This document shows, in pieces, positions 33,691 to 41,801 of a DNA stretch of 60,243 nucleotides. Numbering within the stretch: position 1 is the first letter of the stretch; every line of letters starts with the position of its first letter. The DNA lies in IMG/VR virus record IMGVR_UViG_3300034190_001683, positions 1 through 60,243 of that record, one strand, 5' to 3'. The stretch comes from a virus. The position numbers and the translations under genes are program-made. The notes under the pieces were generated by a model, which saw nothing but the letters and a program-made list of their open reading frames with translations, did not search any database and had not been told where the DNA came from.

Positions 33691-35497
33691 AACTTTTACC
33701 TGAGCCTAGTTCACAATCGAGAGGTAGATCTTTGCACCAACTAGGGCGCCACTTCATACATTCTTCAACATATGCTAATCCCTCATCTACCTCTTCTTCT
33801 TTTACGATACAGGCAACAGCATCGTGTACTGTCAACACTACTTTATACCTATTAGATATTCTAGCCATTTGTTGAGCAACAACACACCGTGCCAAAGCCT
33901 GACATACATTCTCTATAAGTTTACCACCATATATACTTGTTGTGGTATCTTTCGTCTTATAAGAATATTGAGCTAGTCCATTCTTATTTGTTGTGATATG
34001 AAGTCCTTTGTATCTTTGCCATAGTTTATTCGGTAATTGAAATCCTTCTTCGGTTGGGTCAAATAGTAATGCGCCCTCTCTACCTAAAGTGTTTCCTGTT
34101 CTATCCAAGATACTTTGTAAACACCTGTCAGCTTGTCTCCACAACTCTGATATTTTGTCATATTTGGATCTGTAAACCTCAACGATATAACGACACTCAT
34201 CCTGAGATACATCTACACCAAATGTTTTTAATTGGTCTCTAAAACGCACCGCACCCATACCATAACCACAGCCAAGAATCGTAGTCTTACCTACAAACCG
34301 TTCTTCTTTTTTTATTTCTTCGACTGGTTTACCATAGATAGACTTCGCCATAATTTTATATACATCTTCTCCATTTTCAAAAGCTTCTACTAAATCATCT
34401 TGTTCAGCTAACCACGCTAATATCCTAGCTTCTATCTGAGAAGAGTCTGCATCTATAATTGTGTAACCTTCCATCGGAATAATTGACTTCTTTAACTTGT
34501 TTGCGTTTTCTCCACGTGAGGGTAAGTTTTGTAAATTTATTTTGTCGTCTCCTCCCCACCTGCCTGTATGCGCCGCATAGTATCTCAAGGGAACTGGCAT
34601 CAAGCCTCTGTTTGCTATATCAATAAATCTCTGTGTTCTGGTTTCTTCAAGAGTAGTCTTGTTAGCTAAACGTGCGCTAACTAAATCACGTACATTCTCA
34701 TTCTCATGTTCTGCTAACTTTTTAAACTCTTCGTCAGTTTTCGCAAATGCCCATGCTTCCTTACCAGTACGTGCAGATATCTTTTTGGGAGGTTCTACAT
34801 ATTTACCCAGCAGAACTGCAAATTTATCATTACTCATGAGATCTTCTTTTGATACATTTGCTTTTTCCAGCAGCGAAAGCTTTTTCTTTGATATCTCTTG
34901 TAGATGACTTGTCAGGAGTTCAACATTAAGCCTTAATCCCGGTTCAGTAAACATCTTCAATGTTATGTCTATAATCTTGAGTTCTTTTGTCGGGAATCCA
35001 GTATGTAGATGGGTGAATAAATCATAAGTAAGTTGTACGTCGTTGCGACAATACTGAGCATACTGTTCTAATTCAGATGGAGTAAAATCTAGTCTGCGTT
35101 TACCTAGCGCTTCGTGTACTTCCAAACCTTTTTCGCCAAGGTTATATTTCTTAGCCAAGTTCGCAAGACTAGCAGATTCAAATACACCGTTTACAGCACG
35201 TGCCATACACAATGTATCTAGCAGTTTGTATGGGTGTATATCAAAATACCAAGACAGAATCGCCCCATCAAACATAGTGTTGTGTGCCAACACCATAGCG
35301 TTATCCCAATCAAATTGAGACAACCATTCTTTTGTTTCTTCTTTAGTTCCAGAAAACCATTGAGTGTTTTCTTCATCAACTTTTAACGCAACACCAACTA
35401 CCTCAAACCTCTCGTCACGTATGTATTCTTCTGTGGTTAATTTAACTAAACTAAATTTTTTATCGTAATAAGTTTCAAAGTCTATTGTTATCAGCAT
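33677..35497 (-). CDS. polA: DNA polymerase, family A, with 3'-5' exonuclease
   Basis: 606 residues from ATG 35497 (a TTG three codons upstream is less likely). Exonuclease residues: D6, E8, D77 (AHNTMFD) and Y149...D153 (YCRND). Polymerase motif A is DADSSQIEAR (349-358), motif B R400...K404TTILGCGYG, and motif C LTVHDA (555-560). The residue equal to E. coli F762 is L408. It is shorter than E. coli Pol I because it has no 5' nuclease domain. It should be the replicative polymerase of the phage. Confidence 0.9.
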   Translation of the reverse strand: MLITIDFETYYDKKFSLVKLTTEEYIRDERFEVVGVALKVDEENTQWFSGTKEETKEWLSQFDWDNAMVLAHNTMFDGAILSWYFDIHPYKLLDTLCMARAVNGVFESASLANLAKKYNLGEKGLEVHEALGKRRLDFTPSELEQYAQYCRNDVQLTYDLFTHLHTGFPTKELKIIDITLKMFTEPGLRLNVELLTSHLQEISKKKLSLLEKANVSKEDLMSNDKFAVLLGKYVEPPKKISARTGKEAWAFAKTDEEFKKLAEHENENVRDLVSARLANKTTLEETRTQRFIDIANRGLMPVPLRYYAAHTGRWGGDDKINLQNLPSRGENANKLKKSIIPMEGYTIIDADSSQIEARILAWLAEQDDLVEAFENGEDVYKIMAKSIYGKPVEEIKKEERFVGKTTILGCGYGMGAVRFRDQLKTFGVDVSQDECRYIVEVYRSKYDKISELWRQADRCLQSILDRTGNTLGREGALLFDPTEEGFQLPNKLWQRYKGLHITTNKNGLAQYSYKTKDTTTSIYGGKLIENVCQALARCVVAQQMARISNRYKVVLTVHDAVACIVKEEEVDEGLAYVEECMKWRPSWCKDLPLDCELGSGKSYGDT

Positions 35498-35717
35498 CTC
35501 GGACAATCGAATAAAAATTGGTTGGTTTTTTAGACTCCCCCATCATGTGGGTATACCGAACATAGATAATATTATGTTCAAGCAAGATAGGCAAGTATCG
35601 TCTTATACTTCTCACACTCAGTTTTAATCTTTGTGCTAACTGCTTTACAGACAATGCGTAGTTCCTTTCCAAACATCGAAACACTTGCAACTGTCTACTC
35701 GTATGAGGTCTCCTCAT
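35475..35717 (-). CDS. winged-helix HTH regulator
   Basis: 80 residues from ATG 35717 with AGGAG nine bases upstream. Residues 15-48 read FRCLERNYALSVKQLAQRLK then LSVRSIRRYLPILLEHNIIY, a winged-helix DNA-binding fold similar to MarR/HxlR or IclR-type N-terminal domains. It overlaps both neighbours (polymerase and VRR-NUC genes), so it is co-transcribed. Possible regulator of early genes; target unknown. Confidence 0.7.
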   Translation of the reverse strand: MRRPHTSRQLQVFRCLERNYALSVKQLAQRLKLSVRSIRRYLPILLEHNIIYVRYTHMMGESKKPTNFYSIVRDADNNRL

Positions 35718-36003
35718 CACGTATACTCCTTAACATATATTCTACATCACTTATGTTGTTTTCGTTAATTATCATAGCCATACCACCTGCACTCATGATG
35801 TCAGATAAGTTCTTGTTTTGTAGAGCAGTAGGTTTGTTTCCTTTTGCTTTACACTCGATACCAAAAAATATACCACGATAACAACCAACGATATCAGGCA
35901 CACCACTTCTACCATAACCACCTGTCATAGGATAGAAATAGTATGCCTTGTGTTCTTTCAGTATCGCTACTACTTTGTTTTTAACTTTCTTCTCAGGTGT
36001 CAT
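35695..36003 (-). CDS. VRR-NUC nuclease
   Basis: 102 residues. The VRR-NUC core is clear: YYFYPMTGGYGRSGVPDIVG with D37, FFGIECKAKG with E50 and K52, and the downstream Q62 (TALQ). These stand-alone domains are putative structure-specific or Holliday-junction-type nucleases found in many phages. The start overlaps the DUF3310 gene end by four bases. Role in recombination or end processing is inferred from family. Confidence 0.8.
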   Translation of the reverse strand: MTPEKKVKNKVVAILKEHKAYYFYPMTGGYGRSGVPDIVGCYRGIFFGIECKAKGNKPTALQNKNLSDIMSAGGMAMIINENNISDVEYMLRSIRDEETSYE

Positions 36004-36257
36004 TTTTCTAAGTGTTCAATTAAATACGACAACACGTGATGCGCTTTCTTAATGTCTTGTAGTCCACCCTTACCTTCGATGTCTTTAACATTGACTCGTG
36101 ATAAATAATGAATCGTTGTACCGAGTAGGTAGCCTTTGAACTGCGCCGGGGAAAGCCAAGACTTCAACACCTCCCAAGGTGTTATTGTAAGGTTGGTATA
36201 GTGCGAACCACCAATCTGCTTGTCTCCTGCTTTTTCTTCTTTGTCTTTAAATATCAT
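36000..36257 (-). CDS. DUF3310 protein (T7 gp1.7-related)
   Basis: 85 residues from ATG 36257 with GGAGG five bases upstream. The DUF3310 pattern is visible: KQIGGSHYTNLTITPWEVLK, GYLLGTTIHYLSR and GGLQDIKKAHHVLSYLIEHL. T7 gp1.7, which contains this domain, has nucleotide-kinase activity; whether this short version does is unknown. It overlaps both neighbours and belongs to the replication operon. Confidence 0.75.
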   Translation of the reverse strand: MIFKDKEEKAGDKQIGGSHYTNLTITPWEVLKSWLSPAQFKGYLLGTTIHYLSRVNVKDIEGKGGLQDIKKAHHVLSYLIEHLEK

Positions 36258-36429
36258 CACCACCTCCTTCTAGTTTTTCAAATTTACTAACTACAACTTT
36301 TTTGATTAAATCATTTAGCACGTACTCGTACCCCAAGTCTTTTAGATACTCTGCAAACTCTTCAACAGACATTTCCAAAACCTCATCATGTAAAGACTCA
36401 ATGATATTCTGATTCACATCGTTACTCAT
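36247..36429 (-). CDS. 60-residue acidic helical protein
   Basis: ATG 36429 follows AGGAGG at good spacing; an earlier in-frame methionine lacks one. The product (MSNDVNQNIIESLHDEVLEM SVEEF...) is acidic and helical and ends FEKLEGGGDDI. It overlaps the DUF3310 gene by 11 bases. No family is recognised. Confidence 0.6.
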   Translation of the reverse strand: MSNDVNQNIIESLHDEVLEMSVEEFAEYLKDLGYEYVLNDLIKKVVVSKFEKLEGGGDDI

Positions 36430-36439
36430 ACACCCTCCT

Positions 36440-36592
36440 CTAAAATAAACAATCGTCAAGTTCGCTCATCAACTTCTTAATACGTTCACGTTCTTTTTTG
36501 TTCTCTTCACGTTTTTGTTTTTGTTCTAACTTACTAACATACTCAGGGTCGATTTCTTTTAGCAATTTTATTTCTTCTTCATCTATCTGCAT
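36440..36592 (-). CDS. 50-residue coiled-coil protein
   Basis: ATG 36592 to TAG 36440-36442. The product starts MQIDEEEIKLLKEIDPEYVS and continues as a Lys/Glu-rich helix (QKQKREENKKERERIKKLMS) ending ELDDCLF. There is no strong ribosome site, so support is mainly frame, length and position filling an otherwise empty gap. Function unknown. Confidence 0.5.
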   Translation of the reverse strand: MQIDEEEIKLLKEIDPEYVSKLEQKQKREENKKERERIKKLMSELDDCLF

Positions 36593-36616
36593 GTTGGTTT
36601 ATATGTATACGTTTTT

Positions 36617-37441
36617 TCATTGTCCCATGTTCCTCACAGTAGTTAAGTCTCCCTCAAAAGCATGAGTGCCAATATGTTTCAAATGAATACTAAGGTCTAC
36701 AAAAACCTTACCACCATGCTTTGCCCACAACTCACAGAAGTGATAGTCCTCAGATAGTAACGCTCCTGTATCATCTATACTCGTGTCAAAATATTGTCGT
36801 ACGAGTGGTTTTATATATTTACCTGTTGGGTCTTGAAGTGTTGATGACCTGTATTCTGGCACGTGTTGTTCTAACTTCTCAAACACTTCTCGTTTAATCA
36901 TCATAAACCCTGTACCTGCATGGCGTACTTCTAATAAACCCTTGCTGTCTAGTTCTACTTTTGTTTTACCATGAGGTAGGTTGAGTACGAATTGCGATGC
37001 GTAGTAACTTAAATCTTTTCTGTTCATCTGAACAGCTTGTCTAACTCTATCCCAGTCAATCTCTTTTTTAGGATACAAAGCACAAACGATATCTCTGTCA
37101 GCATCAAGTAATCTACTCACAGCATCAGCTTCAAAATACATATCCGCATCAATAAACATCAGGTGTGTGCAGTCGGTGTTCTTTAGGAACATACGTACCA
37201 ACTCGTTTCTGGCTCTTGTAATTAAAGACTCATTCATCAAGTTAGCAAGAAACGCTTCAACTTTTCGTTCTCGTAAATTATTTATGGTGTTTATTGTTGC
37301 GATTGTGTAGTGCCCTGTACACATACCACCATACATAGGTGTAGCTATGAGGATTGATTTTTCTTTTGTTTGTTCTCCTACATTCAAACCCATTTCAGAA
37401 ACATAATCCCCAATCGTAAATGGCTTATCTTCTACTTGCAT
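36617..37441 (-). CDS. glycosyltransferase, GT-A type
   Basis: 274 residues from ATG 37441, preceded by AAGGAGAGAG. SILIATPMYGGMCTGHYTIA begins the nucleotide-sugar fold, HLMFIDADMYF carries the DxD motif (98-100), and a later acidic GALLSEDYHFCELWAKHGG fits the acceptor-side motif. Phage enzymes of this kind modify DNA, host surface glycans or proteins; the acceptor cannot be read from sequence. Placement among replication genes is compatible with DNA modification but no modified-base synthesis gene is seen. Confidence 0.75.
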   Translation of the reverse strand: MQVEDKPFTIGDYVSEMGLNVGEQTKEKSILIATPMYGGMCTGHYTIATINTINNLRERKVEAFLANLMNESLITRARNELVRMFLKNTDCTHLMFIDADMYFEADAVSRLLDADRDIVCALYPKKEIDWDRVRQAVQMNRKDLSYYASQFVLNLPHGKTKVELDSKGLLEVRHAGTGFMMIKREVFEKLEQHVPEYRSSTLQDPTGKYIKPLVRQYFDTSIDDTGALLSEDYHFCELWAKHGGKVFVDLSIHLKHIGTHAFEGDLTTVRNMGQ

Positions 37442-37641
37442 TATCTCTCTCCTTGGTCTAATCCTTCCCAATCCATACGAATCCTATCCAACAACAAAAT
37501 CATATCGCTTTTTGTTTTTATGTCGTGCTTTTCAACACGCCCTGTGTCGGGACAAAATTCCTTCATACATTTTTCAGCTTCACGCTTTGAACTAAATGCC
37601 TGAAAAATACCGCTACCTGCATCGCAAACATAAATAATCAT
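37441..37641 (-). CDS. 66-residue hypothetical protein
   Basis: ATG 37641 with a GGGGTAGGG upstream; the stop overlaps the glycosyltransferase start (TAATG). The product reads MIIYVCDAGSGIFQAFSSKR and ends MDWEGLDQGER; strand-helix pattern of a small alpha/beta fold. No function is recognised. Confidence 0.6.
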   Translation of the reverse strand: MIIYVCDAGSGIFQAFSSKREAEKCMKEFCPDTGRVEKHDIKTKSDMILLLDRIRMDWEGLDQGER

Positions 37642-37656
37642 ACCCTACCCCTTCCA

Positions 37657-37875
37657 TTAATGGTCTTTATATAAAAACATACACATATGCTCTTTCATCA
37701 GCCACGGATAATCATTTATGTCACGCTCTGCATGACCGAGTCTGTAGCCATCGTCTTTACCAACTGTGTAAGCTTCTGTCCATAAGTCAAACGTATCGCC
37801 ATTGTATTTATCCATGAACACCCAACAAATAAATACACCCAAAACAAACGTAATGCTAGGTAATAACTTTGCCAT
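37657..37875 (-). CDS. small single-TM or secreted protein
   Basis: 72 residues. A hydrophobic N-terminus (LLPSITFVLGVFICWVF) after MAK would be a signal anchor; the rest is charged and Tyr-rich (DGYRLGHAERDINDYPW). It overlaps the 3' end of the next gene upstream by 20 bases. A membrane accessory protein is inferred. Confidence 0.6.
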   Translation of the reverse strand: MAKLLPSITFVLGVFICWVFMDKYNGDTFDLWTEAYTVGKDDGYRLGHAERDINDYPWLMKEHMCMFLYKDH

Positions 37876-38152
37876 AATACCTCCCCTTTCTCATTGGCGG
37901 TCTCGATACAATAGATGGGTCTATGTCTTGTTTCTTTTTCAATTTAAAATAGTACTTATTTTTGTGTCCCCTATCTTCTTGTACACAAATTAAAAACCCA
38001 TCATCAACTAACTCTTTCATAACAGACCTAGTATGTCCTACGTTTACACCAAGACCTTGTGACACATCAGTAGGATGGTATACGGTATCCTCTGGTCTTC
38101 TTTTTATGTAATCTATTACTCTTTGTTTTACCGACTTCACAAGTTTCTTCAT
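37856..38152 (-). CDS. winged-helix HTH protein
   Basis: 98 residues from ATG 38152 with GGAGG seven bases upstream. RVIDYIKRRPEDTVYHPTDV then LGVNVGHTRSVMKELVDDGF and LICVQEDRGHKNKYYFKL form a winged-helix DNA-binding pattern. It overlaps its neighbours, so it is part of the leftward operon. It may regulate phage or host promoters; no target known. Confidence 0.65.
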   Translation of the reverse strand: MKKLVKSVKQRVIDYIKRRPEDTVYHPTDVSQGLGVNVGHTRSVMKELVDDGFLICVQEDRGHKNKYYFKLKKKQDIDPSIVSRPPMRKGRYYGKVIT

Positions 38153-38423
38153 CAAGTTCCTCCGTTTGTTTTTCAATTACACGAACTTCTTGTGGTGTGA
38201 GATACACCCAGTATATTTTGTCCGTTAGTTTCCTACCCCATCCTTCTATCTCATCACCCCTATCTATCATATGTAACATACACATTTTAGACCAAAGTAA
38301 ATCAGGAAAAGGAGGGGTGCTTATTTTAAGATTATGGTCTAAGCAAAAGAAAGTACCTGTCTTGTAGGCATCATCAAGATACTCAAACCGGAATCTATAT
38401 TTAAAATAATCTGAACCGTTCAT
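38067..38423 (-). CDS. 118-residue hypothetical protein
   Basis: ATG 38423 follows GAGGTAATC. The frame continues through YRFRFEYLDDAYKTGTFFCL, LWSKMCMLHMIDRGDEIEG and a C-terminal Lys-rich tail (NRLHKKKTRGYRIPSY). The 3' half overlaps the HTH gene by 86 bases in another frame, which is long but both have good ribosome sites. Function unknown. Confidence 0.55.
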   Translation of the reverse strand: MNGSDYFKYRFRFEYLDDAYKTGTFFCLDHNLKISTPPFPDLLWSKMCMLHMIDRGDEIEGWGRKLTDKIYWVYLTPQEVRVIEKQTEELDEETCEVGKTKSNRLHKKKTRGYRIPSY

Positions 38424-38430
38424 GATTACC

Positions 38431-39627
38431 TCACACAATCTTTTCAGTTAATACCCAAGAGTTTAGTATATCAATACGCTTACCAAAACCTGCCACAAAG
38501 TCTTCGCCAGACACATCAATCATAGACATACACTTTCTCACACCTTCTGGTAAGTCATCGTATGATTTGTATATATCAGATACAAACTTTGAATCGTCGT
38601 ATCTGTATCCGGCGCAGTTCTTATCGCTATCCCAATGCACACAATTCTTGTACTCATTGTCATAACCACCATAGCCTTTAACTTGTTTTGTATTTTCTAA
38701 GAAAGAATATACCTTGTAAGATTCATCAGACAGTTTCGTAACCCAATACACGTTAAATGGTCTGTTACCGTGTTTAACATACTTCTGATATTTAGGTAAA
38801 CTTTTCTCCAAAACAGATTTTAGTGAGTTAGAAACAAAAGCATCTCTAGGTACGTTGTGATTTGTCATAAGATTTGTAACCTCTTTACACATATCCATAG
38901 TCACACCACAACTCAATCCATCTGCTTCAAAAGACTCAAGTAATTTCTTTTCATAGTCATTTACAGATGATTTAACAGTATTCAAGTTCAGTCCTATAAT
39001 CTCTTCATAGCTGTAGGGGCGTAGATGTTCTGTAACTTCTTTGATAATTTTATTTTTTGTAACAGACCTAGTGTAGTCTTGCCCTCTTTTTTTACGAGGA
39101 CGTAAGTGTGTATAAAGATAATAACTTAGAAATACTTTCCCACTAGATCGAACCTCGTGATTGCTAATTGCTAACTGCATCAATGGTCGTATTGCATTAT
39201 CGTTTGGATGACGTCGCATTGTATCTTCATCAGAAAAATTAGCAATGTACACATCACACCCAGAAGCAGTTGTTAATTTTTTTACAGCATCAGGATTGAA
39301 AAACTTACGGTCAAAAATCCACAGACGAACAGCGGAGTTTATATTGTGTTGGACAAACACATAGTCGTTAATGTTATGGTCAGGTGACCGTTCGATGGTA
39401 TACAACACATCATCTATAAAGTTTTTAACAAGCTTCTTACAGTCAGCTTCGTCTAAGTCTTTGTCACGCTCTGCGTTTGCATACGTAGAGAAACCGTTAT
39501 ATTTTGGGTCTTGTAATACAACCCACCCATCATCATGCGCTATCGTGTCTACAAAACCTAACTCAGATTCTTCGATACAAAAATTAGAAAGACCTGTAGC
39601 TTTATAAGTGTTTTTACGCTCGTTCAT
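38431..39627 (-). CDS. 398-residue hypothetical early protein
   Basis: A strong AAGGAGAGC ribosome site precedes ATG 39627. The protein is mixed alpha/beta with no recognised catalytic motif. Notable stretches are DDGWVVLQDPKYNGFSTYAN, NHEVRSSGKVFLSYYLYTHL and PFNVYWVTKLSDESYKVYSF. Aromatic-rich C-terminal region. It neighbours another large unknown (39648-40703) and may work with it. Confidence 0.7.
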   Translation of the reverse strand: MNERKNTYKATGLSNFCIEESELGFVDTIAHDDGWVVLQDPKYNGFSTYANAERDKDLDEADCKKLVKNFIDDVLYTIERSPDHNINDYVFVQHNINSAVRLWIFDRKFFNPDAVKKLTTASGCDVYIANFSDEDTMRRHPNDNAIRPLMQLAISNHEVRSSGKVFLSYYLYTHLRPRKKRGQDYTRSVTKNKIIKEVTEHLRPYSYEEIIGLNLNTVKSSVNDYEKKLLESFEADGLSCGVTMDMCKEVTNLMTNHNVPRDAFVSNSLKSVLEKSLPKYQKYVKHGNRPFNVYWVTKLSDESYKVYSFLENTKQVKGYGGYDNEYKNCVHWDSDKNCAGYRYDDSKFVSDIYKSYDDLPEGVRKCMSMIDVSGEDFVAGFGKRIDILNSWVLTEKIV

Positions 39628-39647
39628 ATTTGCTCTCCTTTTTAAAA

Positions 39648-40703
39648 TTATTCGTAACTTACGCTATTAACTTTCGTATAATATTTACGACTAGGTTCAA
39701 ATAATACACTCTTCTTATACCCACCATCGGACAACACTTTTACAGTATAATCTGCAACATCCTCAAAAGTAAAGTGTTCACGTTTATGAATACTAAACAA
39801 AGAAAAATAACCACCTTGAGAATCTCTAGCCTGATTAAATAGATGACATAACAATGCAATCAACCTGTTATAGTTCGTTGGGTTGTCTTTAATCTTATCT
39901 ATGTAATCGTAGAAACCTACAGAAGCAAGGTACGCTCCTTCATCTCCGATATCATTATCAAAGTTTTTGGTGTATCCGTCTAAGCCCCAGTAGCGTTGCA
40001 TGGAAAGTTGTATAGCTTCAAGTGGGGGATTACTATTACGCACATACTTACCTGCATACTTCTCATAAAACTTCTCAGAGACAGGTGCGCCACCAGACAT
40101 CTTGTGCATAGACCTGAGATACGTGAGAAGAGGTTTTAGTCTGTCACGTAGCTGTCTCATTCTACCTTGGTCAACCGTATCACGATATATTTTCACAGGT
40201 GCATCTGTAAAGTAAGTGCCTTTGTAATCACTTCCATCATCGCTCTCTGCTCTGTCTGGACTCCAATAGTCATTAGTTTTTACAGGATTACCACGATACA
40301 AATAAAGTGTGTCATCCCCTTCAAGTGGATACTTGATATCCCCTGCGCCTGTTATCCACAACCTATTGTGACGTTTAACACACTCCATGTTAGTGTAGGA
40401 ATTTATAAATTCGGCAGTACAAAGAGTATCCCACCGACCCATGTTAATCTCTACGATACCATCATCACGATAGGTCACAACTTCTGTACTACCAAGACAC
40501 AAGCCAACACAATTTATTGTCTCGTGTGGTGCGCCTTTTCGTTTAAAACTATACGCATTAAAGTAATGGTCATCACGTCTTCTAAGACCGATAGGTCTCA
40601 CGTCTTCTTTTCTACCCCTGATAGGTTTTGTTGTTTCATATAATCTTTTCGCACAATCAAAGCTATCAATTATTTCTCTTGCCGTGTGTCCGTTCCCAAA
40701 CAT
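39648..40703 (-). CDS. 351-residue hypothetical early protein
   Basis: ATG 40703 with AGGAGAG upstream. It starts MFGNGHTAREIIDSFDCAKR, then has beta strands with INCVGLCLGSTEVVTYRDDG and GRWDTLCTAEFINSYTNMEC. Trp and Tyr are frequent. No domain is recognised. Related large unknowns occur in the early regions of marine phages in my recollection, without function. Confidence 0.7.
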   Translation of the reverse strand: MFGNGHTAREIIDSFDCAKRLYETTKPIRGRKEDVRPIGLRRRDDHYFNAYSFKRKGAPHETINCVGLCLGSTEVVTYRDDGIVEINMGRWDTLCTAEFINSYTNMECVKRHNRLWITGAGDIKYPLEGDDTLYLYRGNPVKTNDYWSPDRAESDDGSDYKGTYFTDAPVKIYRDTVDQGRMRQLRDRLKPLLTYLRSMHKMSGGAPVSEKFYEKYAGKYVRNSNPPLEAIQLSMQRYWGLDGYTKNFDNDIGDEGAYLASVGFYDYIDKIKDNPTNYNRLIALLCHLFNQARDSQGGYFSLFSIHKREHFTFEDVADYTVKVLSDGGYKKSVLFEPSRKYYTKVNSVSYE

Positions 40704-40706
40704 ATA

Positions 40707-40880
40707 TCACTCTCCTTTATCTTTTTTGATTTTAGCTAACTCAGACAATAACGTAGCGAGCGCATCTATTGTTCCATGCACCATCATTCTAACTTGCACT
40801 ATCTTTTTGTAGATAGTCATATGCAGATAGATAATGTACGTCACTAACAAACTAATAATAATCGCCACTTCATCACTCAT
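40707..40880 (-). CDS. 57-residue membrane protein
   Basis: ATG 40880 overlaps the preceding stop (ATGA). One N-terminal hydrophobic helix (VAIIISLLVTYIIYLHM) is followed by a basic helix and a Lys-rich tail. It is too small for function assignment; a small inner-membrane accessory protein is likely. Confidence 0.6.
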   Translation of the reverse strand: MSDEVAIIISLLVTYIIYLHMTIYKKIVQVRMMVHGTIDALATLLSELAKIKKDKGE

Positions 40881-41047
40881 ATTTTCTCCTTAATTTGTTT
40901 ACTCCAAACCCACAACTGCAAACAAAAGCCATCTTCTTGGTCTTCCCATTCATACTCAAATTGATGGTTCTTTCCAAAATGTTTATCTAATAAACAGTAA
41001 AAGTCTTTATCAAAGTCCTCTGATACCTCAGGTTTATTTTCACTCAT
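40877..41047 (-). CDS. 56-residue acidic protein
   Basis: ATG 41047, coupled on both sides by ATGA overlaps. The sequence MSENKPEVSEDFDKDFYCLL ... FGKNHQFEYEWEDQEDGFCL is acidic with several Trp. Function unknown. Confidence 0.55.
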   Translation of the reverse strand: MSENKPEVSEDFDKDFYCLLDKHFGKNHQFEYEWEDQEDGFCLQLWVWSKQIKEKI

Positions 41048-41238
41048 TCAGTCCCTCCAATCTTTGAATCAGGTTTAATAATCTCAGACATCAAGACACG
41101 TTTACACAAGAGGGTAACAGTTTGGCTGTAATTTAACTTCATACCTAAGTGACTCTCTAGTTGCTTTTTTGCTTTATCAATAAGATTTCGTGCATCTTTG
41201 TGTATTAATAAAGCTTTGTAGTTTTTAGACATTGGCAT
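41044..41238 (-). CDS. 64-residue basic helical protein
   Basis: ATG 41238 overlaps the preceding TAA (TAATG) and has AAGGA seven bases upstream. It reads MSKNYKALLIHKDARNLIDK, then KKQLESHLGMKLNYSQTVTL LCKRV. Ribbon-helix-helix or small DNA-binding character is possible from the pattern NYSQTVTLLCKR, but not proven. Confidence 0.55.
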   Translation of the reverse strand: MPMSKNYKALLIHKDARNLIDKAKKQLESHLGMKLNYSQTVTLLCKRVLMSEIIKPDSKIGGTE

Positions 41239-41396
41239 TACCATTTCCTTTCTTTAATTTTTTGTACAAGATATACTTCTTCGTTAATCTTAATCAGAGG
41301 AAGCTTACGCTTCTCGGTTTCCGTTGGTTTTTTATTCCAAAGTGTAACCTTGTAGCCTTTAGTTTCTAGTTCCTTGATTTGCTCAGATGTTGTCAT
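41238..41396 (-). CDS. 52-residue hypothetical protein
   Basis: ATG 41396 follows AGGAGATAC. The product starts MTTSEQIKELETKGYKVTLW. The Shine-Dalgarno, start codon and first codons are an exact copy of those of the next upstream gene. Function unknown. Confidence 0.6.
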   Translation of the reverse strand: MTTSEQIKELETKGYKVTLWNKKPTETEKRKLPLIKINEEVYLVQKIKERKW

Positions 41397-41563
41397 GTAT
41401 CTCCTTTAGTTTCGTTATTAATTTTTTCAACGTATAGCCGTATATCAGCTAGCACTGGACATCTGTCGCATGGTGTGTCGGTCAGTAGGAAGCTTCCACA
41501 GCACCCTACCTCATAACACTTCTCTAACATTTCCTCAGTCTCAGATGTTGTCATGTATCTCCT
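41382..41563. repeat. 24-bp direct repeat at two gene starts
   Basis: Identical 24-base copies at 41382-41405 and 41540-41563 each contain AGGAGATAC, ATG and codons for MTTSE. They lie 158 bases apart at the 5' ends of two consecutive genes whose bodies differ. Confidence 0.8.
41393..41554 (-). CDS. 53-residue Cys-rich protein
   Basis: ATG 41554 with GGAGGAGATAC. Two pairs of Cys (CCGSF and CDRCPVLAD) suggest a small metal site. It begins MTTSETEEM, like the following gene, and overlaps both neighbours. No function recognised. Confidence 0.6.
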   Translation of the reverse strand: MTTSETEEMLEKCYEVGCCGSFLLTDTPCDRCPVLADIRLYVEKINNETKGDT

Positions 41564-41801
41564 CCAAGTCTTTTTCCTCTGGTTTATCATCTCTTGTCTT
41601 TAGATACACGACATCGGATATATGTTTAAGTACCCACATAGTACCTACACCACCAAAGCCAAAGATTATGGCAGATGATTCTAGGACATCATACAAACCA
41701 TAGTTTGCTATACCCTCAAACATCATACCTGCGGTAAAAAATACAAGACCCCAAATTAAAAACAACCCTGCCACATCAAAAATTATTTTAAGCTTCTTCA
41801 T
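41541..41801 (-). CDS. two-TM membrane protein
   Basis: 86 residues from ATG 41801 after GGAGGTGTAA. Two hydrophobic helices, about 8-27 (FDVAGLFLIWGLVFFTAGMM) and 42-58 (SSAIIFGFGGVGTMWVL), are followed by an acidic cytoplasmic tail. A small inner-membrane protein of unknown role. Confidence 0.65.
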   Translation of the reverse strand: MKKLKIIFDVAGLFLIWGLVFFTAGMMFEGIANYGLYDVLESSAIIFGFGGVGTMWVLKHISDVVYLKTRDDKPEEKDLEEIHDNI

